Shown piece by piece: positions 27,101-37,068 of a DNA stretch of 64,000 nt. The first letter of the stretch is position 1. The number at the start of each line of letters is the position of its first letter. The notes beneath the pieces are model-generated. The model ran no database searches and was not told where the DNA came from. It saw only the letters and a program-made list of their open reading frames with translations. The DNA lies in assembly GCF_001649575.2 (NCBI RefSeq), contig NC_051433.1, forward strand, positions 9,493,126 through 9,557,125, in the 5' to 3' direction. The stretch is from Kryptolebias marmoratus (Eukaryota; Chordata; Actinopteri; Cyprinodontiformes; Rivulidae). The position numbers and the translations under genes were made by a program.

Positions 27101-30100
27101 CTGATAAAATCTGCTGGTTCAGATGCTTTGCATGTAAATAAAGGTAAAAGTAAATATAGAAATCTATTACATGTTTTGTCTGTTTGTTTGTTTTTTTGTT
27201 TTAGGCTTTCAGTTGGATTTCGCTTTTTACTATAATGTTGTTTTGTTGTCATCATATTGGTTTGGTTTATCATCACATTTTTGTTGCTTTTTCATCCTAA
27301 GTCTGTTATTTGGTTTCTCTGTCAGTCTTCCTTTTCTGCTGCCCCGTTGCACCTTATTTTATTTTCTATTTTAGCCCTGCATTAGGTTTTGATTCAACTG
27401 CCCACTCTCCAATTATTGACAGAAACAGCAGCATTATGTATGTTTTCCACAAAATGTTTAAAAAAAAGGTCACTTTAGAGCCACACCTAAAACTGCCAGA
27501 GGAAATTACATAAGATGCAAGTAGCTGTAGAAAAAGGAGATCAATTAGAAGAATTATTAAAACATTTATATTATGTAAATGATTGTATCAAACTGTGGCA
27601 AATCAAACAGCAGATCTCTGTAATAAATACAAACAAAAACCTTCCCCCTCCCATGTAATTTCCTTCCCTTGTCTGCTTTTTTTGTGTCAGAAATCATTTC
27701 AGTTCCCATAGAGCTGGCTGATTAAACTGTCTGTATCACTTTCATCCAAACTGCTTCAATGCACAAACACGCACGAACATAGACGCACACATATTAAATC
27801 AGATGGGAAGCCTGCAATGATTTATTCATCCCAGCAGCCTCCCCATTTCCATCAGTCCCTCCACACCTCCCCCCACAGATCATAAGATGATGGAGGTAAA
27901 TCAAGAAAATGCTGAGCTTTTTACCAAGAAACACAGAAAGCAAACCTCAACAGATCATCATAATTAACTGAGGCAACGTTTAAAAATGAGAGAAATCCTA
28001 ACATTCCTGTCTAACCTCAGCTCATGATCTACCAGCTGTCTTTGAACTTTACATGCAGAATCAGGTTGAGTTCTTCCAGCGTTCGTAAATTCTATCCTCC
28101 ATCCCATTAGATCTAAGTTGGATGTTTCCTCCTGACTCTGCAGATTGTCCCTGTGCTCTCAGCGAGCATGTGGCCCGCAAAGTAATATTCGAGAAAGCTC
28201 TCCCTCAGGTCAGCCTCGCTTCCCACTGAGCTTTTGTCCAGGCCCCAGCAGCACAGCGGAGGAATGGAAGAATGCTAAATAGAAAGAGAGAGCAAGAGGG
28301 AGGCAGAAAAGGCATCAATCGTGCGTGCGTGAATGTGCATGTCAGACTGTAAAGCCCTCTCTATTCACCATTTGCTCTCTCTGATCTCTCCTGTATATGA
28401 GAACTGCAGCAGTTCTTATATTTATGAGGCTTTCTCATGAATGCCTGATGAGAAATTCAGCAAGATAGTTACTGTTGGACCAACTAAAAAGGAAGAAAGA
28501 AAAAGTGAGCAGAACAAAAATCATGAATTGAATTCATGGAGGGAAATGGGAGGGGGGGATGGTTCATTTTAAACTCCTAAGCTGGGGATGAAAAGTAGCT
28601 TTTATCTGACCATTGTAATGTAAATCATCACACAGAAATCTGTCTTTGTGTTATGAATGAGTGAGGCAGGTCTGCTGAACCCCACATTTATCTTGTTCAA
28701 TGAAAAATAAACGCTTTCGAATATTGTTCTTGACTCATGACCACACAAACTAATCAAGAGTTTTGGAAAATTGTTGCAATAAAACAAAAAGCATGTACTA
28801 AACTACCCACGGTTGGCTACTGTGCTACAGAAAAAAAAAGGCTAAGAAAAGATGATAATAAAGTAATAACTTATACTTGACTGTGTATCTTAAACACACA
28901 CAGAAACCAAGACATAAAACATTACTCCACATTACAGTATAATACTGTAACTCATCATTTATGAATGACATTTTTAGCCGTGGGGCAAAAAAAAAAAAGT
29001 TAGTTGTTGATTTTAGACAGAGTCACCCATTCATAAGTGCATGTGACAGCAAGAGATCATTTTTAGAAATATTCACAGCTGTTTTGTCAAGTATCTAAAG
29101 AAATAAACTCTTTTAAATGCCTGAAAGTGTTGACATTTTCCTTCACAGTCAATGAGAATATTGTCCTGAAAAATTCAGGGTTGCGATAAATTTGTGAAAA
29201 ACTTCTTTTTTTTTTTCCACTTGTGAGTTAGTTGTGCAGACCTGGCAGCTGAGTACTGACTTGATGACTGATGTTGAGTTCTGAGTGCGACAGCCTTAAG
29301 GTGGAATCTCATTGTGATTAGTTGGAAGATGGGAATTCATAAAGGAGTCTCCCAAATGTCTCCAAAATGTTTTGTGGCTTTCGCAGGGTTTTCAACTTCC
29401 TCAAGTGAGTCGCAGAGGATCACAGACTTCTTGCTTGATGACTGTTGCCAAGGTGGGTACAAAATAATGTACACAAACAAAAATGCAGTTACTTACAAGC
29501 TGGGCACATGAAAATAGGCTGTAAATTTCAGAAAATGTCTGTTTAATACGTGACCACACACCTCATAGGTCACCTCATTGCAAACACTTAAAATTCAGTG
29601 AGAGTGCAACAAAAAATTGACATATTTTCTTGCATTTTTCCTACAATTTTGAGTCACCGACTAGTTTCCCAACAGTCGTAGCTCAGTGAGATACAACCTT
29701 TAAGAAAAGTAGCTCAGCTAAGATACAAACATCTTAGCTCTGAGGCTGTAAAAACTGTCAACCTTTTGAAGTGGCTTAAACATTAATTTGTTTGACTTTC
29801 TGCTCTCTGAAAATATTTTTAGGAGATTTCTTTTTTTCTGCTAGCTGGTACAGAAAAGAGCTGACTTGGAAGTGTAAATATTGTTGAAACATGTTTAAAT
29901 AAAATCCTCATTATTCCTTGATTTCAATGTTTTTCAATAGAATACTGTATTCTAAAATTGACTCATGTTATTCATTTTACTTGGCACCGATTTAGAGGTT
30001 ATGGCTGATTGCTTTGTTTCTCGTCTTTTGCACTTGACTTCTTTTGCAATTTCTGGACATCAACCAGAAGTCCCTGCCACACGCCAGTCATGTTCTTAAA

Positions 30101-33100
30101 GCTGTTGAATGAAACCTTTAGTTTAATGAGAAGATTTGTTCAGCCTCAGAAATCTCTGTTGCAGATTCGCAGTTAATTTGACACCAAACTCCAGACATGA
30201 TGTCTGGGACTATATTGGCTACCTGAGGCCATCCTGAGAGTTTCTGCTAGCAAAGGCACCAAAGCAAGCCCACATGTAAACACGAACCTCGCTGCAACTG
30301 GAGACGTTCCCGCTTTCTCTCTGACAGCAAAGCAACACAGCTAATTCTAAAATCAGCGGCGAGGTAAATAAGATTTTAACAATTTTACACGTGGCTATGC
30401 TGCAGACTGAAAGGTTTGAAACAAAAAACTCATTGATTACAGTTAAATAATTAGTCAAAGAAAACCACTGGTCAATTAAAAAATGTTAAATTTCAAAAAT
30501 ATCACATAAAGAGCCAACTGGGTCAGACTAGGGATATAGCACAATAGATGTTATAAAGCCCAGGCGCAGATCTTTCAGCACGAAACAATAATGGATGATT
30601 TGTGACCCACATGAACGCAGCGGAGTGGAGCTGCTTTCCCCCTACGTATGTCAAACCACAGGGAAACAAAAAGGAAATAAAAAAAAACGATGAAACACTA
30701 AATTATGAGACACAGTATGACTTACAGAAAAATAAAAATGACAGTTTAAAGGTGAATACTTTCCTTTGGAGTTGGTACAAGATGACTAATATGCAAAAAA
30801 AAAATACAAAACAAAGTAAGCTCCATGTTGTAAAATGCAACATTTTAAAAACAAACCTTACTCAGTTAGTGTGTGTTGGGCAGACTTAGCTGCTACCACA
30901 TGAAAAATTAGCTGAAAATCAATAAATTGGCTGACTTATTGCAATTTTTGTGTTTACTGGACTTGCAAGAAATTAGTTTTTTTTTTAAGGTTCATTCAAA
31001 TCCATTCACCGCTTCATGGAATATTTTGCTAACAGTACAGAGAAACAAACACACATAGGCAAAAACATTATCACCTTTGGCATCAGACAATAAATAAATA
31101 TTAAATATTATGGTTGGTATTTATCTGCATTATTTTTTTCTGTTACATTTATGCAGAAATACACAGCAGCCAAATTTGTAAAACAATACAGGATCAGGGA
31201 ATAGGCTTATCGGGCTCCCTGTCCTCACCAGTCTGTGAACTATAAGCGGAAGCACTTCTCATGTCAATATAAATAGCTGACAAACACATAACTCAGACTC
31301 AAATACCCTCTCGTCTTATCCTCAGTCTGGCAGCAGCAGCAGTAGCAGTGGTGGGTGAAGCCCTATCAGTTAAAGCTACGGGCGGTTCTGCTTCACAACA
31401 GCCAAGATAGAAAAAGTTAAAGGTTTACAGGTCAGGGGTGACAGATGGAGGCTCTCTGAGGGTGGCATACTTTTACTTCCTCGAGTCATGACACTGACCA
31501 GGATCCTCTTACACTGAACAGGGGGTCACTGGGATGCATGGCTTCATGTTTGCCTTGACATTTGTTGCCAAACAAGCTGTAGGGTCTGAGGTGACCAAAT
31601 AAAGATGTAAAGCAAAACTGAGAATAGAAATGAGACATTGTGTGGAGAGGCCATGCTTTCAGTAAACAGTCCTGGGATAATAACATGACTAAGCTGAGCT
31701 CTATGAGCTCTGTTTTCATCACAGGTCATGTGATCCTGTCATAAAAAAGCACAGAACAGAGCATCAAAGCAGCAATATCATATTCACAACTGAATCAGGT
31801 GACATAAAACACACAATGAGCATGAAACAGAATGGCCACGGGCAGCAGTAACCCAAACGTGCCTGATACCAAAAAGAAAAAGAGTCAAGAGCGTTTAATT
31901 ACAAAAGGTTTTAGGCAGATTGTTCAGAGACTTTTTATCAGACAATCAAAGTAACACTGGCAGCCACGTAGAGACGGGACGTTTATAGAGCTGAATAGAA
32001 ATGTTTTATTCAGGCGGGAGGAACGTTTGCTATGCTGCTGTCTGAATAAGTGCACAGATTAATGAAATCATCTCAGAAAGTTTCAAACTCCTGACATGTG
32101 GAGAAAATGACGTGGATGTTAAAATAAATTCAAAATAATACTGTTTTAGCCAAAGACCAAAATGAAACTGAAGCAGAGTGTGTTTATTACATTCAACAAT
32201 ATATAGTTAGCTTAATAAAAGGTTACTACTGACAAGTGGGCAGATTCACCTACACACGTATCTAGACACAAACTGTTTCACTTTTAATGTAATTTAATTT
32301 TAATTTTAATGTTTTCTTTGGTGTAACAGTGTTGCTGGATGGTAAGAAGAGTTTCCATATGTATAAGTTATGCTCCAAACTTTTTTGCACCACAAAATGC
32401 ACACTGTAGTTGTGGAGTATTCGCATAAACAACAAATTGTGATATTTAATTTGGATGACTTGTGTCCAGCAGTCACTGTGCAAGAGATGGGGTACAGCCT
32501 GGACAGGTCACAAGTCCATCACAGGGACACAGAGACAAATGAGACAAACAACCATTTGGTCTCTCAGTCACACCTGGGGACAATTTAGAGTTACCGAATA
32601 ACCTAACATTTATGTTTTTAGAAACCAAAGTACCTGGATAAACTCACGTGGGCATAACATAAATACTAAAAAATGAACTTTTGTTCTGTCTTCTGTCTCG
32701 CAGCACAAAATGAATGTAACAAATTTAAAATACATCTGATACAAGTGGCCTCAGTTAAAGTTAATGAAAATGATATAAACTGGGTTATAAAAATGTTTTA
32801 CGTTGAGCTTAAGCCTATTGTTTAACTGTTGGGTAAAAAGTAAAAATAAAAAAACACTGTAAACCACAAGTTCTGGATAAAACATCAGACAGTCAAGTGG
32901 AGTATTATAAGAGGCAGAATTTGTGCTCAGATTTAAAGCTAAAGAAGAGTAAACATTGAAATTTCATTTGCCAGAAAATTGTTAATGTTCTTCTGTACGA
33001 TATGTGTAAAATCAGGTGTTTAACAAGTTTTTACTTAATAATATCTAGTCAATTTTATAAAAATGTTGTGGTTTCAAATTCTTTTCATTTCTGATTGAAT

Positions 33101-35307
33101 CAAACATAGATAAATGTTGTTATTACTTAGATCAAATTCTTTAAGAATTATTACTTTTCTACAAAAATGCATATACAATACATTTTCACAAACCTTAAAA
33201 AGAACACCAGAACTTAACCGTATCACTAAAATCAATTTGAAACTTTTTCTTTTTAAACAGACGGGACTGGGCAGAGATAAACAGTATTTCTGTCATCCTG
33301 ACTACAGCTTTGAACATCATCCGATCAGAGGTGAAATCATCATAAGTAATCGAAAGATGAAGTTGATGTCAGGGTGTACAAGAAGCATTATTCATGCCGC
33401 TCCTCTCCATTTGGTGCATCATCACATCAGCCTTTCAATTCAGACATTTATTGACCGTCTCCTGGCACAAACACCACTGATGCTCAGTTTCTCCGGAGTC
33501 ATCCCTCCTGTGTACTGCGGGCCACAGCACTGAGCAATACAGTACTTTATTATTATAGTCGGATTTTAAAATAAGTTAGAGCACTGCTGCTGGGAAGGCT
33601 TTGAGAGGGGGTGACATGATTCCGCCTGATGTCATTGCCCTCGGCCTCACTAGGCGTCAGGACGACTCCTGCACGGGTAAACTGAGGAGCCAACGGTTAA
33701 ATATGGAGCACTAAAACAGGAGTCCAAACTGCATGAATGCCTTCATCCTAAAACCTTTGTTTTTACTCTAATATTCACTTAAAATTTATGCTGTACTAGA
33801 TTTTAAATGGAAATACTGTAGTTTGAACTTTACTTTTACTTATACGAGAACTAAAAATAGTCTATAAATAAAAAAAATAAGTAAAAATTAAAATAATCTT
33901 ATAGTATTAATTCCCTGTCTTAGATTCCTCTACTGACTAAAAACTTCTGGGTTAAAAACGACCCAATTTGTGACTCAGCACTGGGTCAAATTTGGTTAAG
34001 CCAAGCAAATACCGGGAAGTTGCAGCTCAGCAGGGTTGGGTTATCGGTTTAACCCAACATACTGCGCTAAGTTTTCCACCCCAAAATTGGTTTTAGAGCT
34101 TTAAACGTCTACTTATTACATCCCTAAAGCAGAGGTCCTGTCAGGCCCAACTTGGTCAACGTCTGGCTTAAAATGGCAGACTGTGAAGAATCCCCACCCC
34201 AACTATTTGGTCAAACCAACCCAACCTTTGACCCAACAGCTTTAATCCAGGAACTGAGTTATCAAAACCACCCATCAGTTTTTAATGTGTTACCAAAAAG
34301 TTGTAAGAACTTAAAAAGTTCTAAGGTAATCACATTAAATCCATAATCAGTATAAACATGAATTCATATTTGACCCTACCCAACAAAATCCTTTTATATT
34401 TGAAGTACTTCTGTGATCACATCTTTGTACTTTTTTTTTTCAAACACATGACTTCAACACTATCTTACAGATGGCACTGTACAGAAACAAATCAGGAGGG
34501 ATGTCAGGATTCATTCCTACAATATTAATGGCAAAGCTTCAGGGGAGCTGCCTCTTATTTACAGTCCTGCAGCAAATATTTCAAAAGATTTACAAGCAGA
34601 ACTGTTGTTATAATTTATTCATGATTTCTGGAGGACAGGAATAGAGCTTATTTCCAGCAACACCAAAAGACGCATCAAAACAGCTGCTGGCAAAGAGATG
34701 GCTGGAGAGCAAACACAGACAAACAAACACATCAAAACTCATCCACATGCACACATCCGAGTACACCGAGGGGAACTCCTCTATCACATCTCCTCTGACA
34801 GGATCTGCATCTGTTTCCAGACAATCACTTCCTAAACTATTAAAGAGAAATCAAATCCTGTGTGTTCATTTGTTCTATAAATCACTCTCATTTAACTCAG
34901 AACTCGGGCTGAACTCAGAGATGATTTGGCAAATCAGCTACTGCTGCAGCACGGAAACACTGACTGAACACAGCTCAGTCCCACAGTATCGGGGGGAGTT
35001 TTGAGGTGGGGAAAAAAAGCAGGTGCAGATACAAGAAAGCAAACACCCAGGTCACACAGGACAAACTTAGTGCTTCATGATCCACTCACCAGCTCTGGGA
35101 CTCTGGGTTGAGCTGTTGGTGAAGTGCCACAGAGAAACCAAAGAAAGTGCCATGGTCTCCTAACTTGTGCAGTGTGTGAGTAGTGTCCAGGTTAAAGCAG
35201 AAGACCTGACTGCAGAGAGCGAACAGAGCCCCAATGAGGAAAGTCCAGAGATGAGAGGAGCAAGATGAGAGGGGAAATGTGTGTCTATGTCCCATCAGGG
35301 CTGCCAT
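3228..35307 (-). CDS. itga7: Integrin alpha-7 (laminin-binding integrin alpha chain)
   Basis: Type I membrane receptor subunit that pairs with beta-1 to bind laminin. Exons read on the minus strand: 35090-35307, 20815-20942, 20272-20351, 19888-20143, 18830-18961 (X1) or 18081-18188 (X2), 14550-14757, 13263-13459, 12970-13058, 12762-12889, 12466-12561, 12299-12360, 11866-12035, 11598-11744, 11199-11314, 10467-10653, 10298-10372, 9719-9798, 9513-9590, 9048-9150, 8613-8828, 8258-8374, 7993-8106, 6607-6705, 6361-6486, then tail 5506-5616 (A) or 3228-3383 (B). Phases fit throughout, giving about 1110 (A) or 1125 (B) residues. Visible features: signal peptide 1-37 with the mature start FNLD; seven-repeat propeller with cation loops DLNNDGWTD (from 336), DLDQDGYGD (399) and DIDENQYPD (457); furin site RGRR (925-928); membrane segment about 1050-1073; GFF(K/R)R. 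Alpha-7 rather than alpha-6/alpha-3 is supported by [37 protein letters not shown] and NITVKSSIK, and by both tails. The start ATG has G at -3 and +4; an alternative in-frame ATG lies four codons on (35295). Confidence 0.9.
4251..4278. repeat. (AC)n microsatellite
   Basis: AC repeat with an early AG interruption, in the intron between the A and B tail exons of itga7. Ordinary dinucleotide repeat. Confidence 0.9.
5506..5616 (-). CDS. itga7: itga7 alternative last exon, A-type cytoplasmic tail
   Basis: The acceptor CCTCAG|TGC joins in phase to the transmembrane exon and encodes 36 residues starting [20 protein letters not shown] and ending in ASEL, then TAA. The segment [14 protein letters not shown] resembles the mammalian alpha-7A tail and not the alpha-6A or alpha-3A tails, which is strong support for itga7. 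It shares only the CGFF(K/R)R start with the B tail. The SEL carboxyl end fits a class I PDZ ligand (S/T-x-hydrophobic), an inference only. Confidence 0.85.
   Translation of the reverse strand, partial: CGFFKRSERRPHYETEYYRAHLGVQPSEVEKQASEL
6361..6486 (-). CDS. itga7: itga7 transmembrane exon
   Basis: 126-nt exon in phase 0 at both ends (acceptor CAACAG|ATT, donor AAG|GTAATT). It encodes the end of the calf-2 region and the single membrane helix, containing [19 protein letters not shown]. It is followed by either the A or B tail exon. The PWWIIL start is typical of alpha-3/6/7 integrins. Confidence 0.9.
7047..7115 (+). repeat. Dispersed repeat copy in itga7 intron
   Basis: Core CATTAAAATCCATCCATCGT then TCATGAAATATTTTGATAAC and ACACAAACACAGGCAAAAAA. 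The ATATTTTGATAAC word occurs twice in a row here, suggesting a small internal duplication. Same family as the copy at 30987-31060. Confidence 0.5.
7439..7876. mobile_element. hAT-like MITE in an itga7 intron
   Basis: The element spans 7447-7868 (422 bp). It starts CAGTGGTGGTTCCAG and its far end reads, in reverse complement, CAGCGGTGGATCTGG. It is flanked by TACTTAGG and TACTTAGA, an 8-bp target duplication with one mismatch. Short CAG-starting terminal inverted repeats plus 8-bp duplications are the signature of hAT transposons. No transposase frame is present, so it is a non-autonomous copy. Confidence 0.7.
8258..8374 (-). CDS. itga7: itga7 exon with the heavy/light chain cleavage site
   Basis: 117-nt exon in phase 0 at both ends. 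It encodes [11 protein letters not shown] and a hydrophilic, basic linker ending RRKSLKL. The RGRR/S motif is in the place where alpha-7 and alpha-6 carry their furin cleavage site between calf-1 and calf-2 parts. The acceptor is a CAGCAG tandem, so transcripts with or without one extra glutamine are possible. Confidence 0.8.
9924..10153. mobile_element. hAT-like MITE, near-complete inverted repeat
   Basis: Element 9932-10145 (214 bp) in the itga7 intron between the exons at 10298-10372 and 9719-9798. Its two halves, of about 75-80 bp each, are nearly perfect inverted repeats around a short centre (about 10010-10062). Ends read CAGTGGTTTCCAATCCTGG and, in reverse complement, CAGGGGTCTCCAATCCTGG. 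Flanks TTTTAGTC and TTTTAGTT form an 8-bp duplication with one mismatch. Copies of this sequence are common in fish genomes. Confidence 0.8.
14762..14794. repeat. (GGAAGA)n repeat forming a splice-acceptor pyrimidine tract
   Basis: GAGGAA-type hexamers repeat about five times on the plus strand. On the minus strand this is (CTCTTC)n and ends CTCTACCAG| directly at the acceptor of the itga7 exon 14550-14757. The microsatellite therefore is the polypyrimidine tract of the exon that follows the alternative X1/X2 exons. Confidence 0.9.
15141..15172. repeat. (GT)n microsatellite in itga7 intron
   Basis: Sixteen uninterrupted GT units in the intron between X2 and the next constitutive exon. Ordinary dinucleotide repeat. 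Confidence 0.95.
18081..18188 (-). CDS. itga7: itga7 alternative propeller exon X2
   Basis: 108 nt (36 codons), phase 1 at both ends, so it can be swapped for or added to X1 without changing frame. It encodes [20 protein letters not shown] and ends AHNSYLG, matching the known X2 layout (LLF...LVYKTL...NSYLG) of integrin alpha-7. The acceptor is GGCCATAG|GG. The donor TTAG|GTTTGT is weak, which fits regulated use. The X region lies between propeller blades 3 and 4 and in mammals tunes affinity for different laminins. Confidence 0.88.
18830..18961 (-). CDS. itga7: itga7 alternative propeller exon X1
   Basis: 132 nt (44 codons), phase 1 at both ends. It encodes [20 protein letters not shown] then [11 protein letters not shown] and ends NHSYLG. 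DDGPYEV...SYLG is the X1 form shared by integrin alpha-6 and alpha-7. It precedes X2 in transcript order, as in mammals. It carries an N-glycosylation sequon (NQT). Confidence 0.9.
23940..24139 (+). mobile_element. LINE 3' end, reverse-transcriptase C-terminus fragment
   Basis: The frame from 23971 reads [20 protein letters not shown] then [14 protein letters not shown]...[11 protein letters not shown]. This is the degenerate C-terminus of a reverse transcriptase found at the 3' end of an abundant fish non-LTR retrotransposon (consensus of the type RPRTRWRDYISRLAWERLG). The copy is 5'-truncated and inactive. It is followed directly by the GGAT tract, the usual tail of this family. The exact clade was not determined. 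Confidence 0.75.
24140..24306. repeat. (GGAT)n tract with an internal (GGAC)n block
   Basis: About 160 bp of GGAT units. Around 24190-24220 six or seven units are GGAC, so a point change has itself been amplified. It sits at the 3' end of the LINE fragment, which ends in such units, so the tract most likely grew from the retrotransposon tail. Confidence 0.95.
30987..31060 (+). repeat. Dispersed repeat copy (unknown family)
   Basis: Core TCAAATCCATTCACCGCTTC followed by ATGGAATATTTTGCTAACAG and then ACAAACACAC. The same core recurs around 7047-7115 and 62144-62200 (plus orientation) and 63228-63282 (minus orientation). Family not identified. Confidence 0.55.
32470..32660 (-). repeat. Degenerate fish dispersed repeat, reverse orientation
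   Basis: Contains GGTACAGCCTGGACAGGTCA, then AAGTCCATCACAGGGACACA, and GGGGACAATTTAGAGTTACC. These are diverged forms of an abundant fish repeat with CCTGGACAGGTCGCCAGTCC and CAATTTAGAGTCACCA. A second, oppositely oriented copy is at about 43680-43810. Family name not determined. Confidence 0.6.
33945..34280. repeat. Repeat rich in GGGTTAA/TTAACCC and ACCCAAC
   Basis: Repeated short motifs occur on both strands: TGGGTTAAAAACGACCCAAT, GGGTTGGGTTATCGGTTTAA, CCCAACATACTG, and later GGTCAAACCAACCCAACC. The pattern resembles diverged fish MITE-like repeats built of GGGTTA units. Boundaries are uncertain. Confidence 0.4.
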
Positions 35308-36456
35308 AGCAGAGTGCAGGTCCTCCAGCAGAACAAGTTCAGTCCAACAAGAGCACAGGGGAGATTCCTTTCAGGGCCCCCAGAGCGGTGAAAGAGAAAA
35401 ATGCAGCAAATCCTGTGTGGGTCTCCTGTTCGTCCCTCTGCTCTGTAGATGAGCTCCTTGTTTGCTCTTTCTGCCTCACTCTGTGGTGCTGCCTCTCAGC
35501 TCCGTTTGCTGCTGTCAGTCTGAAGAGCAGGCTGTGGAAATGCGGCTGCTACTACTCTGTGTGTGAGTGTGTTTCTCTCAATGCATGTGCTGCGCCTCCC
35601 CCTCCTCTATGCTCAAAGGGAGACAAGAGGACAAGTGCCTTGAATAGCCCGCTCACTCCTCCTCCTCCTCCTCCTCCCCCCTCTCTCCCTCTCTTTCAGG
35701 CCCTCCACCCTCATTCCCTCCCTCCTCTCACTCAGCTGACATCAACACTCAGGGGACTTGAGCCAAAATACCAGGCAAGGTTGTCAGGATACTTGGAGGC
35801 GACTGAACAGAAGGAAGGAGGGCAAGAAGACAGTTGACTGTTTTATCTGCCGAGTTCACACGATCCAAAGTGCCTCTTTTTGCTGCTCATTGCTGCAGGT
35901 GCTTGGTGCAACTGAGGGACATAAAGGGGAAAAACTGACTCACTGAGTCTTGAAGGTCAAAAAGTCAGCAGATAAAAGGAATGAAAGGCTTCCCCCCCAC
36001 AATAAAAGCTGTAACATCTTACTTGTAGTAGCAGGAAACATTAATACAGTTCTTTAGGTCGCCTGAAAATAAAATGGGAGAATATATGTGCTGTGACAAA
36101 GCAATACCAACAGAATCACTAGGACTGTAGGGCAACAACTAAGCATATCATCCCCTTATTCTCATTTAATTAACTTTTTAACCCTTCTTAGTTATAAAGG
36201 GCTTACACTCATAGCTGTGTTGGAGCTACGACAGCAAACAGACAGAGACAGGAGGAAAGAAAAGAGTATTCGTACTGTTTATTAACTGTCTGGTAATGTT
36301 GGCCATGTGAAAAAGACCAGCAGAGGTCTGGACAGGAAGCTGACTCTGAGGCACTGAGCGGAGACAGGGCGTGGAGGGGGCGAGACTCCAGAAGGCAGAG
36401 CTGAGACAACGAGGAAAAATGAGGGACCAAGAGGCAGAGAAGGTGGCGCTTTTGAC

Positions 36457-36549
36457 CAGCTGATCTGTGTTTCGCTCGGGTCGGCCTGTGACCAGCTGTC
36501 GGTGTGACACCTGGACTGTTTGACTCAGCAAAGTTCACACAAACAGCTG
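36457..36549. promoter_or_regulatory. itga7: Cluster of three CAGCTG E-boxes upstream of itga7
   Basis: Identical palindromic CAGCTG hexamers at 36457-36462, 36493-36498 and 36544-36549, about 1.2 kb upstream of the itga7 start codon. CAGCTG is a preferred site of MyoD/myogenin-type bHLH factors, and itga7 is known as a muscle-enriched integrin. Function is inferred; such hexamers also occur by chance. Confidence 0.3.
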
Positions 36550-37004
36550 CGCACCAGTCGTACAAACAGGGGAGATGCTTGTCGGGAGCTCCTTCTCACC
36601 CTTTTGTTTCACAATTGGTTGGAGTAGTTTTGACTGTCAGGAGGAGAGGATTTTATTTAGCCAGTGAAGCTCAGTGTAGCTTCAGTATTTATCTGATTAT
36701 TTAAGGACATAAAGTGGATGCCTTGTTGCCTAGAGGAACTAAAAAAAAAGAGCAAAACATCATTATTTATATATATAATTCTTGTCCTTAATTTCTTTTT
36801 TTTGGTAGAAGTTGTTGGTTCAGGTTTAAAGCCAGTTTCCAGTTTTATTTTGAAGATTTTTTTTTTTATTTTTGCTTTGTGTTGCAAATTTAGTTTTAAG
36901 TAATGTGAGTTTTCTTTCTGACTCTGTGATTGTTTCATTGTGTTCACCCAGGTCCAATTAACCCCAGAGTATTTATAGTCCTGTCCTTCCTCTTGATGGT
37001 TGCT

Positions 37005-37068
37005 AGAATAGAATAGAATAGAATAGAATAGAATAGAATAGAATAGAATAGAATAGAATAGAATAGAA
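37005..37068. repeat. (GAATA)n pentanucleotide repeat
   Basis: About twelve perfect AGAAT/GAATA units in intergenic DNA. Confidence 0.95.

Larger units (their letters stand above)
20943..35089 (-). other. itga7: itga7 intron 1 (about 14 kb), no nested gene recognised
   Basis: This stretch lies between the signal-peptide exon and the second coding exon. It holds a LINE 3' fragment with a GGAT tract (about 23940-24306), a dispersed-repeat copy (about 30987-31060), a reverse-oriented fish repeat (about 32470-32660) and GGGTTAA/TTAACCC-rich sequence (about 33945-34280). Short open frames inside have no recognisable domain. No nested gene or RNA gene was found; muscle enhancers could lie here but none can be pointed to. 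Confidence 0.6.

Noticed and set aside
33114..33533. 139-codon plus-strand open frame in itga7 intron 1
   Set aside because: No recognisable domain, no codon-use signal visible by eye and no splice-linked partner exon.
3228..35307. Identity as integrin alpha-6 or alpha-3
   Set aside because: Some segments (PIRLNGT.DSMFG) recall alpha-6, but [10 protein letters not shown], the [15 protein letters not shown]-tail, the LLF...YKTLEP X2 exon and NITVKSSIK favour alpha-7.
35388..35837. 149-codon open frame above itga7 exon 1
   Set aside because: Low-complexity, proline-rich translation of a CTC repeat in the promoter region; no homology recognised.
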